Shown: positions 42,847 to 58,500 of the stretch, in pieces | How positions within the stretch are numbered: position 1 is the first letter of the stretch | Layout: every line of letters starts with the position of its first letter | NCBI GenBank assembly: GCA_951217055.1 | Contig: OX578285.1 | Span: 52,454,024 to 52,518,023, forward strand | Source of the DNA: Gerris lacustris | Taxonomy: Eukaryota > Arthropoda > Insecta > Hemiptera > Gerridae | DNA: 64,000 bases | Reading direction: 5' to 3' | Program-made: the position numbers and the translations under genes | The notes under the pieces: generated by a model | The model's database searches: none | Seen by the model: the letters and a program-made list of their open reading frames with translations, nothing else | Told to the model about the DNA's origin: nothing

Positions 42847-45800
42847 CTAGAAAAATAAATTAATTAATCAATTTTTTTTATTAATATTAACAAAAAATCA
42901 CAGGGAAGTACTTGCGTCCAAGTACTTTTTAGGGTTTTGTAGAAGATTAAGCATGCCTGTTATGTAATTATGATTTTATTCTTCGATCTCAAGGGTCCGG
43001 GGGTTCGATCCCCCGGGGGGTGACAATGTTTTTCATCGGTAATAACGACTAGAAAAATTCATTTTTTCAGACCATTTCCATCGCTTCACCATAAGGTATA
43101 ACCATGAATTATTTCGAAATTTTAGGACCACCCGTTATATAGTGGTTGGGGAGGGGGGAAATTTTTGGGGGTATACTTTGACTTATAAAATTAAATTTTT
43201 TAAGTTTTTGGTAGTTTTCATACTACGGAAAGTTAAATTTTAATTTAAATCAAATTATAATTATTATTAACTACGGGAAACAGACAGTGAAAAATACACT
43301 CCTGGGCCGGGATTTGAACCACGGGCCTCTATATTTCCAGTATATAGAGGCCCATGGTTCAAATCCCGGCACAGGAGTGTATTTTTCACTGTCTGTTTCC
43401 CGTAGTTAATAATAATTATAATTTGATTTAACTTATAAAATTAATAAAGAATGAAAAATTTAAAAAAGCAAATATATATTTGAATCCTACTCTTCACCAG
43501 CTTTCATATGATACCCAACTCAAAATTTTAAAAAAATAAAATGTTTGGCGTACTTCAAATTTTCGCGCCCAAAATTGGCAATTTTTTAAAATTTGGGATG
43601 AACTCCGGGAATTTTCATCGCCCCACAATAAGGCATTAGCATGAATTATTTCGAAATTTTAGGACCAGCCGAAGTATAGTGGTTGGGGGGGGGGGATTTT
43701 TTTTGGGTATATTTTGATTTTTTTACCCAATAAGAAATGCAAAATTTAAAAATGTATATATATCTTTGCGTCCTACTCTTCAGCAGCTTTCATTTGATAC
43801 CCCACTCGAAAATTTAAAAAAATATAAATTTTTGAGTTTACAACATTTTTGCGAATTGCGCATGCGCATATTTAATTTTTAACTTCTGTATATTTTTCCT
43901 GTGGTTGGGTCAAAAAGTTACACCAGTATTTCAAATTTCAGCTCTTTAGCTTAAACGGTTCGGGCCCTATGAACCAAAGAGCGACGGACAGACGGACACA
44001 TCACCCTCGCCATAAGGGTTTTGAGAAGAATCTACAAAACCCTAAAAAGTAATAGTTTTAATCAGTTCCAATTATTGCCTAAGTAATAAATTTAAGGAAA
44101 GTTTGTTTGTTAAATTGTTTTACTTCCAATACTAACACAGCTAAAACCACCTTAAAACAATGTTAAGGCTATACTGACATAAAAGTTAGCAAACAAAAAA
44201 TAGTAAAAAGACTCACTCTCGACTCTTCAGCCAGCATAGCACCCATATCTTGATCTGAAATTGCCGGCATTACTTTAATGTCTGCATAGTACCTCTCAAC
44301 CCATTCCTTATACACAGGGATATCTTTAGCGTAAAGCAGTTTAGAACTGGGAGAATCCTTGCCTAAACAAAAAATAAGTATTTATTAACATTTTTGCATA
44401 AATAAATTTATAAAAATAAAAAACTATGTAAAAATTCAAGAAATGCTTAAGTGTTAATTACACATAATAATCCATTTTAAAACATTACCTAATCGATGAT
44501 CAGAGGTTGAACAAGAATCCATAAAAGTTTGAGCCACTACTGATAAACAGGAGTCAACAATGTTTGATTTGTGTATGTCAAACACAAAATTGGGATTTTT
44601 TATAAGGTTGACCCAAAATCGTAGAGGTAAACTGAAACAAATACAATTCCACACTTAACATGTAATATGCAATATTTAATATGTAAACTCGCCTACTCTT
44701 ATCTAAAAACTAAATAAATCTATAAATTTATGATAGGGCATCCAAAAATCTGACATAGTGTTTTATTATTTTTTATACTTCTCAAGATAATTAAGTTCAA
44801 AAAATTAAAACAATTTTTTTTCTCGCACTTTTTCCCCTCTACTTAAGTGTCCCGCTATAGCGGCACTCATATTTGTGAAAATACAAACTACCCAAAACCG
44901 GTGATGCCGATATGGCGGCACTATTTCTTATAGAATCCGAAGTGCATCTCTAGTGGCACAACGTCTAATAATGCTTTAGTGCAGTGTAATTGCTATTAAG
45001 AATTCAAGTAACTTTCAACATCATTTTAATTATTACTTTTCAGGCATTCCTTTGGACTGATACTCCCCTTATAAAAACAGAAGTGTGATATTTCTTTGTC
45101 ACAAAGTAAATTGGACTAAACATTCCTTTGTCTTAATAGTTACTTAGATAATAAAGGAATGTATAAATATTTATATTAAAAAAATACATAGGGGAGTAAC
45201 AATCTAAAGAAGTACCACCTTTCGTATTACTATCAATTTATATTTGATTTTGTAAAAAAATAAAAGGAAATAATCAATATTTTTTAAAAAAATTGTATTA
45301 TTATATTTACAAATAATATGTTATTAGAGATCTATCTTCATTATTAATTTATAAAAAATGAAATCACAGTATTATAAAGAGAGGTCCGTATATAGAGGCC
45401 CGTGGTTCAAATCCCGGCGCTGGAGTGTATTTTTCTCTGTCTGTTTCCCGTAGTTAATAATCATTATAATTAGATTTAAATTAATCACAGTATTATTTCA
45501 AAAATTCACATTAATGAATAAAAATAAAAATTAAGTATCACAATTAAAGGAATTTTAGAATTGTTAATAAATAATAGGGTAAATTCTTGGTAAACTAAAA
45601 ATCGACACATGCGCATCAGACCACATTTGAACGTTTTTTGCTAATGCACATGCGTCGTACAGTTTGAAACTAGTTTGGAACTAGTTTGAGGTGTGGTTGG
45701 AACAAACCTATTGATTAAGATAAAGTGATAAAGGATTATTATATAAGTTAGATTTACAATATTTTACCGTTAATATAATTTTAACCACCTAAAATTACAT

Positions 45801-48800
45801 GATAATTTTTAGTAATTTTTAATACTTTGATAATTTGTCATTAAGTAACTAACTCAGTTGTTGGGAGTTAGGGACAAATACAAAACTTTCCCACATTTGA
45901 GTGCACTGCTGCTGTGCACCTGACTTCAGATTAGTAAAACTCAAACTCAATTTTTTATTCTGTTGCCATTTTTTAGAAACCATTGTTTTACAAGGTTTCT
46001 TTTCTTCCATTTTCGGCGGTCAAAAAAAAAAAAAAATTAGACGCGGCTTATCACAGAACTTTTCCTTAGCAAATAATTCCAGGTTGGCAGCAGATATTAA
46101 GTTGTAATATGGAGGACTTATTTATCTAAGAGAAAGGTATAATAGGTGCAAATTTCAGCTCAATCGGCAAAAATTATTTCAAAATTATTCAGTGTTAAAT
46201 TTTCAAAGTTCAAAAGTCGATGTTTTCAAAATGGCAGCAGACATCAAAATGAAATTCAGTCGAAATGTTTGTTTTATAAAGAGGTATAATTGGTTCAAAT
46301 TTCAACACAATCAGAAAATGTTTTAATTTTTTGCCCACTCATCAAAATGGGTTAATGGTATAACAAATTTATGATTTCCAAGGCAGCATAACTGCATGTA
46401 AGGACTGATTTTTTAACCAAGTTCCAACTTTCTAGATTAACAACTGTGGGAGTGCTAGACACAGACATCCAGCTAAAACCCCTCAAATTGCTGAAATTGT
46501 CTTGAAAACACACATACAAACCAGAGGTACAACTATATATGCTAAAGCCTAGACTCATAAACGGTGTTAGAACAATAAGATCGTGACCCCACAAAAGCAA
46601 TATAGGGTTAGAACTAACTAGGGCTGTTGCCCTCTAGTGTGCGAGGGGATGAACACAAACTTCCCTTTAAATGGTACAGATCCCACAAGTTTCATTAAAT
46701 TATCTCAAACCATTTAGATTTTAATATGATACAAATTTTATTATTGTTTACTATTTTTGGGAGGGTTATTTTTCTGTCTCTCCCCCCCCCCCCCCTTCCT
46801 ATAGGAGGCAAATATTGGAGATAAAAAAAAAAATTTAAGTAACATTTTTTTCACCCTAGAATCCAAATCTCTTATCAAAATATACGCTTCAATTTGAAAA
46901 TTTTAAAGTTGGATGGCCTGGGCAAACAGGAAAGTTGTCCCTAGAGTGCTATAGCATGAAAACAAATTTCCCTTAGTTTAGTACAGATCCCCTAAGTTTC
47001 ATTAATTTATCATATTAATTTATCAAATTGTTCAAAATTTCAGAGAGGGGGGGGGGGGGGTATACTTTGGGACCACCCAGTATATATATATAAATAAAAA
47101 TGTTATAATTACCTATTACTCTTCCAAGTGTGGACTACTTCTGGGTCAGATATGCCATGCTGCAAAGCTTGATCATCAAGGAAATCAAACATATACTTTA
47201 TAGCCAAGGGTAAAGCACTGCCTCTATGCGCAGTACTGAATATCGTTTCAAATAAATCGTCCACAAACTTTTGTAAAGTACCCTAGAAAAATAGTTACAG
47301 TTAAAAATAATGCAAACTCAAAAAGGATAATTTATTTGTTGATTATCAAACCATTTGAAAAGTTATTATTTCCTCTATTATTGCTTTATAGCTTATTATT
47401 GTAGCTTTTTATTATATTTTTCAAAAATATGACAAATAAACACTCATGATAACTAATGCAAGCAAGCTTTGCCCAAGCATTGCTCTGGATAATATAATGT
47501 TATAATAATTCATTATTATCACTGCCCCTGGTAAATAATGTTGGTTAGTTTGGGCCCTTTAATTAATTCAATTTACCTATGCCAAAGGCTTGACATATTC
47601 CTTGATCTGAATTAATTGGGTGGTTTGGGTTTAACATACAACATTTTATTTAATTTATTTAAACTGAACAACACATTCATATTATAATTAAACAAATCAA
47701 CATTTCTATAATAATTAAAAACAATCACAATTATGAATAGAAATATTATTACTTTGAAAAATTTCTTCAAAAGCAAACAAAAAAAACTTCATTAAAAGTA
47801 ATTTTTAAACATCTTTAATATTATTAAAATTTAAAAAAGTAAAATTACTTAAAATGATTCAACTAAATTAATAAACTTTTTACTATATGAGCAGAATATA
47901 GATTCAACCTTTTAGAAACACAATTAATCATTCATTTTTATTAGATAAGCTGTTGAACATTTAAAGGGTTACTAAAATAAGTAACAAACGGAACGTGAGA
48001 ATAGCATGATGCAAAAGTCGATACATTGAAGCATGCGAAACAAAAAAAGACGACATGTAAATTGAATCATGCAAAATAAATGAATAAATAAACAAATGAC
48101 ACAAAATACAAACCTTAGTCGCTAATAATCTTGTAAGATAGATTTCTGAAACCATTTTGTTACCCCTTTCGCCTTCTTTATGAGTATCATTATCATGATG
48201 TTTAACTAAATGCCAGGTCTGAAATTGAAATAAGTCGTAAGTACTAAAATCTTAATGTAAATAAAAGAAAACATAGTCATTCAAATCAATCGAAACATCG
48301 ACATACAAAAAATAAATAAATACAAAGGACAGGGGAAATAATACATTTAAAATGAAACATAAATGAGAAAAGTGTTTAAAAAAAAAACAACAAAAAAACA
48401 TTTAGATGCAGGAAGTGCAAAAGGAATACAGAAAAAGGCTTTCGTAGGTCACACATTATGAGATTTGAAGCATGCATGGGTATATGGTTTCTCTTGGTTT
48501 GTGAGATATGGAATTATAACATTTTGGACAGTTTTAGTTTAAAGTTTTATACTTTGGAAAAGGAATGTCGGTGGGTGTTTTTTAAGGAGGGTGTTGTAGT
48601 TAAGAAGGACACACTTTTATGAATATTGGTGGAACTGAATTTCCAACTTACTTTAAAAATCTACATAAAAACTTCAATTTTAATGAAAATTAGTTGTCGG
48701 TGTACCCTGTAGTAATCTTATAGACAATTAATGGATCCTTATAAGGGTCCGTGAAAATAATTATTCAAATCATTTCAGTTCGGCAACGTTTCGGCCTGGC

Positions 48801-51800
48801 CGAAACGTTTTTTGACTTCACTTACCTCAAGTGCACAATTATAAGGTAATTTAATGTAATGTAACTTATCCTTCTGGAGATGTGTGATTATATTCTTTAT
48901 TGTAGTGTAATGAGAAAATATACGTATTTTTTAGGCTTGAAAATGGCCGGCCAGGCCGAAACGTTGCCGAACTGAAATGATTTGAATAATTATTTTCACG
49001 AACCCTTATAAGGATCCATTAATTGTCTATTTAATTTTAATATTTTATTGTACTTAAATTGATTTCATTAAAAAAAAGGTATAATTTGTGTTTAACCTAA
49101 ATTTATTTATATTGCTAGCTTGAGATGATTATAAATGGTAAATAGCAGAGCCCCGATTGTATTTTTTACATGTTGGTACTTTGAACTACTTTCAAGATTA
49201 TATTAAATTAACTAAATTTATTTGTTACTATTCTTTTAATCGAAATTATTTATATTTTGAACTTAAATTGTATAATGTTATTTATAGCGATTTTCAGAGG
49301 GGAATAGATAATTATGAGTTAATGAAATTAGAAGAGTATAAGTCAAATGATATGAATTCAACAAAAGATAGATGAACTGACATACATGCCAAGTCAGCAT
49401 AAGGCTTTCTCAGGTTTAGGACATACGAAAGCCTAAATGAAAATACAGTAATAGAAAAGTAAAGGGGCATGAACAAGAGCTACACATCGATTGTAAAACA
49501 TAACCTATCCTAACGGAACTTACCTGGGTCCTTTGTCCAGACAGCCGTGACATATAACGAACGACTGACTGGACGGAGCAACCGGATAAGTAACCCATCC
49601 ACCTCCCCTGTGGGACCAAATGGACAGAAAAAACGCTATCAAAATCGCACAAACATTTTTCCACACATAGTTAGAAACAAATTAAATAAATAATTATGAA
49701 AATATAAACATTAAGTTTATGTACACCTTCTTAAATTTTATGAAGATTATCATGATATTGATTTTGTAGGTGTGAGAAATAGTATATTATGTTACTAGGC
49801 TGTGAAGTGAGTTTTTTCTTTACCGCGGCAATTACATTTCCTGTCGAGCGAAGCGAGACAGTAAATATTGCCAAGGTAAAGAAAAAACACTTCACAGTCA
49901 TGTAGCATATGCTATTTTTTCTGAGGTAGCAGACAATGGAAAAACAATAAATATTAATCAATAATCAATATAATAATAACAAATATTAGTACATACTTAA
50001 GATTAAAAAAAAGAAACCTTACAAAGAGGTTACACTATAAGAAAAGATAAATAAAACGCATTGACATCTAGCGGATTTTAATCGTACTAAGAAGCTATCT
50101 ACAAAGATTGCAGCGCTAAAACGGAAGTTTTGATAACTACCAGTACGAAAGAAATTTTCTTTTACATCCTAGGACGTAAAAAATTTTTTCTTTACAGCTA
50201 GGAGTAATGAAAAGATATTTTAAGTCCACGTAATGAAAAAATGGATTTTAGCTATGTTTTTTAGGCTCTAAAGTTACTATTTTACAGCCTACCACGGAAA
50301 AAAACTATTTACAACATGTTGCTTTGATGATACCTTTCGACCCTAACTAAGGTCATCTTCAGTCTTTATTAACAATAACAACCAAAAAAATTTTCAATTA
50401 AACATGTCCATTAGAATATAATTACATATAGTTTTTCATCCCTTAATAACAACAATCTAACCATTTTTTTTATTTAAATAATCAGTTTACTCACTTATGA
50501 AGTCATTTCACTTTCATTCTAGGAGAGATAAATTGGTCATTATGAGTTCATTAATTGGTCATTAAGTTTTAAAATTAAAATTAAAATAATAATTGGTCAA
50601 CTAACCCATTAAAATACATACTTAAAATGATTTTATAAATTTATCAGAACATAGCAGGGAACTAATTTTAATGGTAACAACTTAAATAATAATAAATTAA
50701 CAATATAAAGAAAATTAAAAAAAAACCCTAATTATTTTCAATCAATTATTGAGCATATATGCGAAAGTTGTGATATTTCAGTGAGCTGATTCATCTCATA
50801 AACTGAGATATTTAAACGCAGACTTCTTAAATTACTTAAACAAAATCACCCCCTCCGCCCTATTATTTATGGCCAAAATTCACCAAAAGAGAAATTATCA
50901 GCATTCATTAACCCCACTCTAAGACTACCTTAAGAGTAATAACCCATTTGATGTCAATAACGCAGATCAATTAAAAAATAATATTAAAGATACTCCAATA
51001 AACTAAGATGAAATATTAGTATCCTTTGATTTTAAATCTTTATTTACCCGCATTCCTTTAGAGGAAATGTACAAAATCATTAATTTAAACTGGGAATCAA
51101 TGGAACAACACACAACAATAAAAAGCAAATAGTTATACTTCAAACTGCTTAGATTCTATTGCTCAAATAGTTATTATGTAGTATAATTAGTAATTAAACC
51201 AACGATCAATGTACGCCAGTTAAGGATACCACTTCCAGGTATCACTGGTTACAGCATTACACTGATCTAATACATCTCTTTTATATTATCATTTAAATTA
51301 TGTTATTAAATTAAAGTCTGTTAAACTTATTTTTAAACTAGATTATAATAATAATCACTTGAATAAAATATGTTAAAATTGAATTATATAGTCATTTATA
51401 CGTTTAAATGACTCAGTTTATGAGATGACTGATATCACTGAAATTTCACAACTTTCGCATACGTACTCAATAATTGATTGCAAATAATTAAGGTTTTTTA
51501 ATTTTTTTTACGTTAACATTAAAATTAGTTGTTTGCTATGTTCTAATAAATTTATAAAATAATTTGAAATATGTATTGTATTAGATTAGTTGACCAATTA
51601 TTATTTCAATTTGATTTTAAAACTTACCAACCAATTTATGATGCTCTTCCAGAGAGAAAGTGAAAGACTTCATAAGTGAGTAAACTGATTATTTAAATAA
51701 AAAAAATTGTTAGATTATTGTTATTAAGGGATGAAAAACTATATGTAATTATATTCTAATGTTTACGATTAATTGACAAAATTGTTTGGTTGTTACAGTT

Positions 51801-54800
51801 AATGAAGATTGAAGATGACCTTAGTTAGTGTTGAAAGGTATCATCAAAGCAACATGTTGTAAATATTTTTTTTCTTCCACCTACAAAATCCATATCATGA
51901 TAATCATCATAAATAATTATAATGAAATAACTCTACGGTCGAAATTAAAACTTACTTTATAGCCGCTGTCATGGTCATTGTTGAGGGGAGATGTTGCTCG
52001 GCTTAAGGGCGGACTGGCAGAGCTGAACTTAGAAAGATTCAAAGTCTCGTATTTATGAGACTTATCATTTTTCTCAGAAAGGATTGACAGATTGTACAGT
52101 GAAGATTGCTTTGAAATTAGATTCAAACTACCGCCATCAGGTACCTAACAAAGGAAAATATATAGATATTAATCATAATAAACATGGTATTCCACAGACA
52201 ATAAGATGGTAAGATCAGTTTCATACTTTTGATGTAGTTAGTTTCGAACATCTGCCAATTGAACCAAATGTGTAATTTTTGGACTTCCTTATGCTAGATT
52301 AAATATAAAAATAAGAAAAAAATTACTCTGTAATGATTTAAAGTGTTCCTTCTCTTCCATTCATTGTCTGTTTTTGTTGTACTATCTTCATCATACAGAA
52401 TAAGCCTTCCAGTCGTTCCAGTCCTCCATTCTAACATCAACAAAAATAAAATAGTTAATTAACAATGTTGACCATTATCCATAGTTATTTCCTTAAATTA
52501 GTAGTAGTAGTAGTAAGGGGGCGGGGAGGCCAGGCCTAGCAAATAGACCGCATTCGGGTCCTTTTTGCCAACCCCTGTTTCCTTATATTAAGAATTTCTT
52601 ATAAATCAATTGGAATACTGTCTGGCGCTTGACTTCAGGCAGTCAATTCTGCTCTCTTTCTCCTTAAAACTCCAATGGTTGTCAAATTAATGATACACCT
52701 GCACCTTACCCCACACTTCTACCTCCTTACCCAATAAGTCAGTTGCTTTAAAAGTACGAACTTCTCCACATCATAGGACACTCTGATGCTTACATAAAGG
52801 ACTTAATAATCTTAGATGCATTCAGTACTCTAGTTATCCCAAACTTTCTTTTGACACAGATGAAGAATGCTTTTTCTCTCTATGTTTAGTGTCGTGTAGT
52901 GATGGAATGTGTTCTGATCTCTTTCGCATGCAACTCACCTCTTTTGGTCTCTTCAACTTTACTTCACCTGCTCGAAAAGCTCCATTTGTACAAGGAAGTG
53001 AACAGCCTTCATTAGGTCAAACTTATCTCTATCCGGTTTTTACAATACCTCTTATCAATTAATCTTCATAAATTTTAAAAACTTTCTTATATGTTAAATA
53101 TCCAAATATTTGTCTATATTATCTTTACTCACTTAATTTACAAACTTTTATCTGTTTTCCTCCTGTAGGAGGTGGTCCTTAGGTTACATCTTACCATAAG
53201 TACAGAATTTGAGGGGGCAGGGCCGTCCCTAGGGGGGGTCAATCGGGTCAAGGGCGCCGCGTCTAAGGGGGTGCCGCCAGGCCCCCGTCTTAAACTACTA
53301 GATGAATTTAGCAATAAGGGAGGGGGGCGCCACAGGTGCCTTTGACCCGGGCGCCTACACCCCTAGGGACGGCCCTGAGGGGGCCAACCCTTTGACCCTC
53401 CATCCAGCTTAACAGAGGTTAAACCATTAATAAAATGAATTAGAATGAAATTAGTCATGTACGGTTTAGTAAAAACAACAGTTTAACCAATTAATTTCTT
53501 AAAATTTATTTACATCATCAGGGTACTACACTAAAATTACAATCTTTACAAAGTGAAGTTTGAAATGGGCATGATGTAGGCAATAGATGTAGAAACTAAA
53601 ATTGAAGAGGATATTATGGAAAAGGATTCAAAGTGGGGGGACAAGGCAAAGGTGATAGGATTAACAGTGAGAGACCCCAGGTAAAAGGATGGACATCCAG
53701 GTAGGGTAAAAGGCTATAACTGAGAAAATTACAAGACTTCAAAAACTAAAATAACAAAAAAATACATATTGCACTGAAATAAAAAAAAAATGTGAGCCAT
53801 GACAAAAAACGAATGATGATGTGAATAATTGTTTTATGAGCGTAGTTGGTTAAAGTATGTTGCTTTTATTAAACCGTACCTCTCTAATTTCATTCTAATT
53901 TATTATTTTAAAAGTTCATATCTCATTAATAAAATATTAAATGAGAAAAATAACATTTAATATAAAATAAATCTTACCAATATCCAAGTCCTCTTTCTTT
54001 GGGCGCTGACTGTAAGGTGTAGATCGATAAATGGTGTCTAATGCTTTATCTTTAACTTGAGATAAAGTATCACAGTCCAGGACCTTTACAGGAACATTTT
54101 CAGTGTTTGGATCGAGCCCGGAAACGAAAACAGTCTGAAAAACAAAATATTTAAATTAATCATATATTATACTTGCAACATAAGAAATAACATACCATCC
54201 ATGGCATTTTGGTGTTGGTCAATGATCATTTTTAAATGTTTTTTTTTTATTACACATTTAATTTTTATTAGTATTTCTTATAATTGTTATTTCGAAAAAA
54301 AAAAATGAATTGATTCATGTTTACGGCGTTGATTAAAAATATATCAAGTGAATTGAACTCATTTCTTCTTAGGATAGTGCCATAAATTGGTGACCCGCGA
54401 CACATTTAAAAGAACAAATTTGAATTGTGAGACCTAGGTGACAATGACACATCTGCCAACCAGGTAGGAATAGCTAATGTAGCTGTAAAGCTTTCACAAT
54501 TCTGGTGAAATAAACCGGAGCTACGGTTTTACAACGCCAAAGCATCTATCGAGTTATCAAAAGTGACAATTGACCAAACAAAATATCAATATTTATGTCA
54601 ATATCATTACATATTGACGCATTAGAATATGTTTCTGCTGCACTAGCACAGCCACCGGCTTGTAATACTTTGAAATCAGCACTTAAAAAGGCTTTTTTTT
54701 GAAAATTATGATAAAAAAAACAAAACTGCATTGTATTACTCCAGGAAATTCAACTTAAAGATAAAAAGCCTTTCACATCTATTGCGTCAGATAAATGTGA

Positions 54801-55501
54801 TGGCAGCAGGTCGCATTGGGGACGCTGTGCTACGTTCTCTATGGCTACAAAAGACTACCTAGTCAAGTACAGTTAATACTTTCTGTCAGTCAGGAAAACT
54901 TAAAAATACTAGCTAAAATGACAAACAAGATTGTAGATGTTCGCTCTAGTTCTACTGACACATCGAGACAACGGCTACCTTATCTACATTGAAGGCCACA
55001 TCCAATGATGTCAGTCAACAAATATCAAATTAATTAGCTGCATTAAAGCTTGAGGTTGCACAAATACGTGAAATACAGTATTATAAAACATATAATACAC
55101 ATTGGATGTAGACGATAATGGACAACCTAAATGGATTTAAATTGGCCGGCTAAAACCAGCCTATCTACCTGTTGAAGAAAAACAGCCAGAAAAGAAACAA
55201 GTAATTTTCATATTTTAGTAATGTGCAAATACACTCAGAGGGTAGTATATGGTTAGATTTGTATTTAAATGGACTACATTTTATAACTTTTTAATCAAAA
55301 TCCCCACATCCATCAATATTAAATATTATTTTAATTTAAATATTCATTTAATCATTTTTTTCATTATTTTTCAGAGTTTTTGGGAGGTGGTGCCCCCAAA
55401 TTTAGAGCAAAAATTCATTTCTCAATTTCACATTATGTTATGATTATTCTGAATATATATGCAGAATTTCATCAAAATTTGCCCACTAGTTTGATTTTTG
55501 A

Positions 55502-55579
<78 letters not shown>

Positions 55580-58500
55580 GACCAAGGGGAACATAAGTTG
55601 GTATGTAATTCGATGGTGTTGCGCCAAAAGGGCCAATCTGCATTTTGTATTTGAATTCTAAAACTTAATAAGCTATAATGAAAAATTGATATTTGAATGC
55701 CTTATTTATATTTCTATTCATTTAAAATATACTTGGATACCTAATTAATAAGTTCAATTTTTTAAGTTTTTGGTAGTTTTCATACTACGGAAAGTTAAAT
55801 TTTAATTTAAATCAAATTATAATTATTATTAACTACGGGAAACAGACAGTGAAAAATACACTCCTGTGCCGGGATTTGAACCACGGGCCTCTATATTTCC
55901 AGTATAGCGCTCTTCCATCTAAGCTACGCAGGAGAATGATTTTTCACTACCGTAATCGATAACTAGTCCCGAATCCAAGCTTTCAATATTCATATACATT
56001 TAGACAGTCAATATTTATGACATTAGAACTAAACCAGAATTAACGCTTATAATTATAAAGTACTCAATTAGTACCTGTACCTTGTACAATCAATTCGAAA
56101 TTCAATTTTTTAAGTTTTTGGTAGTTTTCATACTACGGAAAGTTAAATTTTAATTTAAATCAAATTATAATTATTATTAACTACGGGAAACAGACAGTGA
56201 AAAATACACTCCTGTGCCGGGATTTGAACCACGGGCCTCTATATTTCCAGTATATAGAGGCCCGTGGTTCAAATCCCGGCACAGGAGTGTATTTTTCACT
56301 GTCTGTTTCCCGTAGTTAATAATAATTATAATTTGATTTAAACTAATTAATAAGTCAAAATAACCAAATTTATTTTATTGTTTATAAATAAAAAAACAAA
56401 CGTGATATTAGTTGCAGATTGGTCCTTGTGGATTTTTTCAGATTGGCCCTTTTGGCGCAACACCATCGAATTGTTCTTGAGGAAATGTTAACTGTCAACA
56501 GTCATGTAAAAAAATATGTTAAAAAACTTAATCATGATAATAATTTGGTATTTACCATAGGTTTGAAGTCAATTGATTGTCGAATAAGTTTCTCTTCACT
56601 CAGTGAATATCTGGCTTCAGATGTGATGGCATCAACAGGTCCTTTATCGACTTGCTGTTTAATCGCTCTGAACAACATGTAGAGGGGTTCACCAGCACAT
56701 TCGCGAAGAAATTTATACAGCAAAAATGTAAACCACGAAGAAAGCATTTTTTCAGCCACACTTTCAGTTCTAAAACAGATTAAGGATAAACTATTAGCTC
56801 AGCAGTACTAAATAAACATTTTTTAAATAATACTACAGTAGAACCTCGATAAGAAGTGTCTCAAGGGGATTAGGGAAACAGTCTTGTTACCGAGGTGCTC
56901 ATTTTGTTGAGGGTCGTGTTATCAAGGTTATTTTGGCTATCAGACGTGTTATCAAGGTTAATGGAATCACTAAACGGGGGGTAGGGTAGGGTTTTCAAGT
57001 CTAGACTTGTTCAAGGTTGACCCATTCCTGTATAGAGTCGCGTTATCGAGGTTGACTTCTCAAAACGACTTGCTATAGAGATTTTGAGTTACGTTGTGAA
57101 TTGGAAAAAATCCGTGTTATTGAGGTTGTTTGGATAATAATAGTCCCGTTATAGAGGTTAATTTAACATTATGTGTTATGGCAATCTCAAGGGGATTTGA
57201 AAATTGCACTTGATTGAGGTTGTCATGTTATTGAGGGTTGTGTAAGCTAGGTTCTACTGTAAACAAATTAAAATGAGCTGGACAAAATCACAGCACTTTT
57301 GTAATGAATATATATTTACCTTCGAAGTAAAAGTTTGGGATGACTTTTTCCTTCCATACATTTTTCTATTAATTCTGCTAACAATGTTTTTAATATATCT
57401 GTACAATAGTCCATCTTGCTCTGAAGAGTCACCATTATTAAAGATGCAACGTTAACCCTGAAAATTTAGAATATCAAAATTATATTAAGTTATTATAATG
57501 TTAGAGAAGTGAGGAAATAAGCTAGTGATAAATTTATATGATTATAAATAGATAATAAAGCAAGGGAATTGTTATCCCACACATAATTTGTGTTAACAAT
57601 TATCACTCTCCTTTGAGTTAAAACAAAATAGTAGTGTATTGTAGGATGTCATGTTATATACATGTAATGTCTATTTCTGACTCTGGTTTCATTCGAACAA
57701 ATAGCTGCGTTTTAATAAAGATTAAACTACCTTACATTTAAGCCAGATTTCTTATCAAAAATATAACTTCTCAAAATAGAATATTCGGATAATTCAATTT
57801 TTTTATTGGCCCCTTCAGCTTCAAATTATCCAAGTTCCACTGTATATTATAATTATTTTTCTTTTTTAAAAAAAAATTAACATGGGGCAAGCAAATATAA
57901 TTTACCTATCTCTCATTGAGAAGTATCTGTTGCTTTCTAATGTTCTAATGAATAAAAGGAGAAAGGTCTTGTTGATTATCAATTGTCCAAACAGTCTAAG
58001 GCCCTTTTCTTTCCTTAGCAATTCAGGTCTTTCCCATTGAAGCACAGCATGATCTTCTACATTTGGAAAGAGGATTTTCATGGCATAAGTGCGGTAATCC
58101 AGAAACGGAATTCCACCAGATGTAAGATCACTAGTTAAATCTGTCATCTCTGTTTGAAGCTCGGCAAAAGCTAAAAAAAAATAATAAAAAAATATACATA
58201 TACATACATAATCACTTTGCGATATTAATATCAAGTATTATATTTATACCAAGTCAAACAACAGCTTAAAAATCAATAAGGTTTAACAACTTGACTAAAA
58301 TAAAGTGAATTTACCTTCTTTACACTCAGCAGCGACACGTAATTCTAAAATATCCATTTGTTCTTGCATATTTTTTAGTACTCTGTTGCTTTCAGTAGAC
58401 TTTCTTCTATACGCTATTAAAAATACTAATAGTATTAACAGCAGTAATGAAATTCCAACAATTACTCCAATAAGAGTTGGTTTTGTAAAGGGGCCGGTAA

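Noticed and set aside
49157..49375. 72-codon plus-strand frame in a plexin intron
   Set aside because: AT-rich composition, no family similarity, opposite strand to the host gene.
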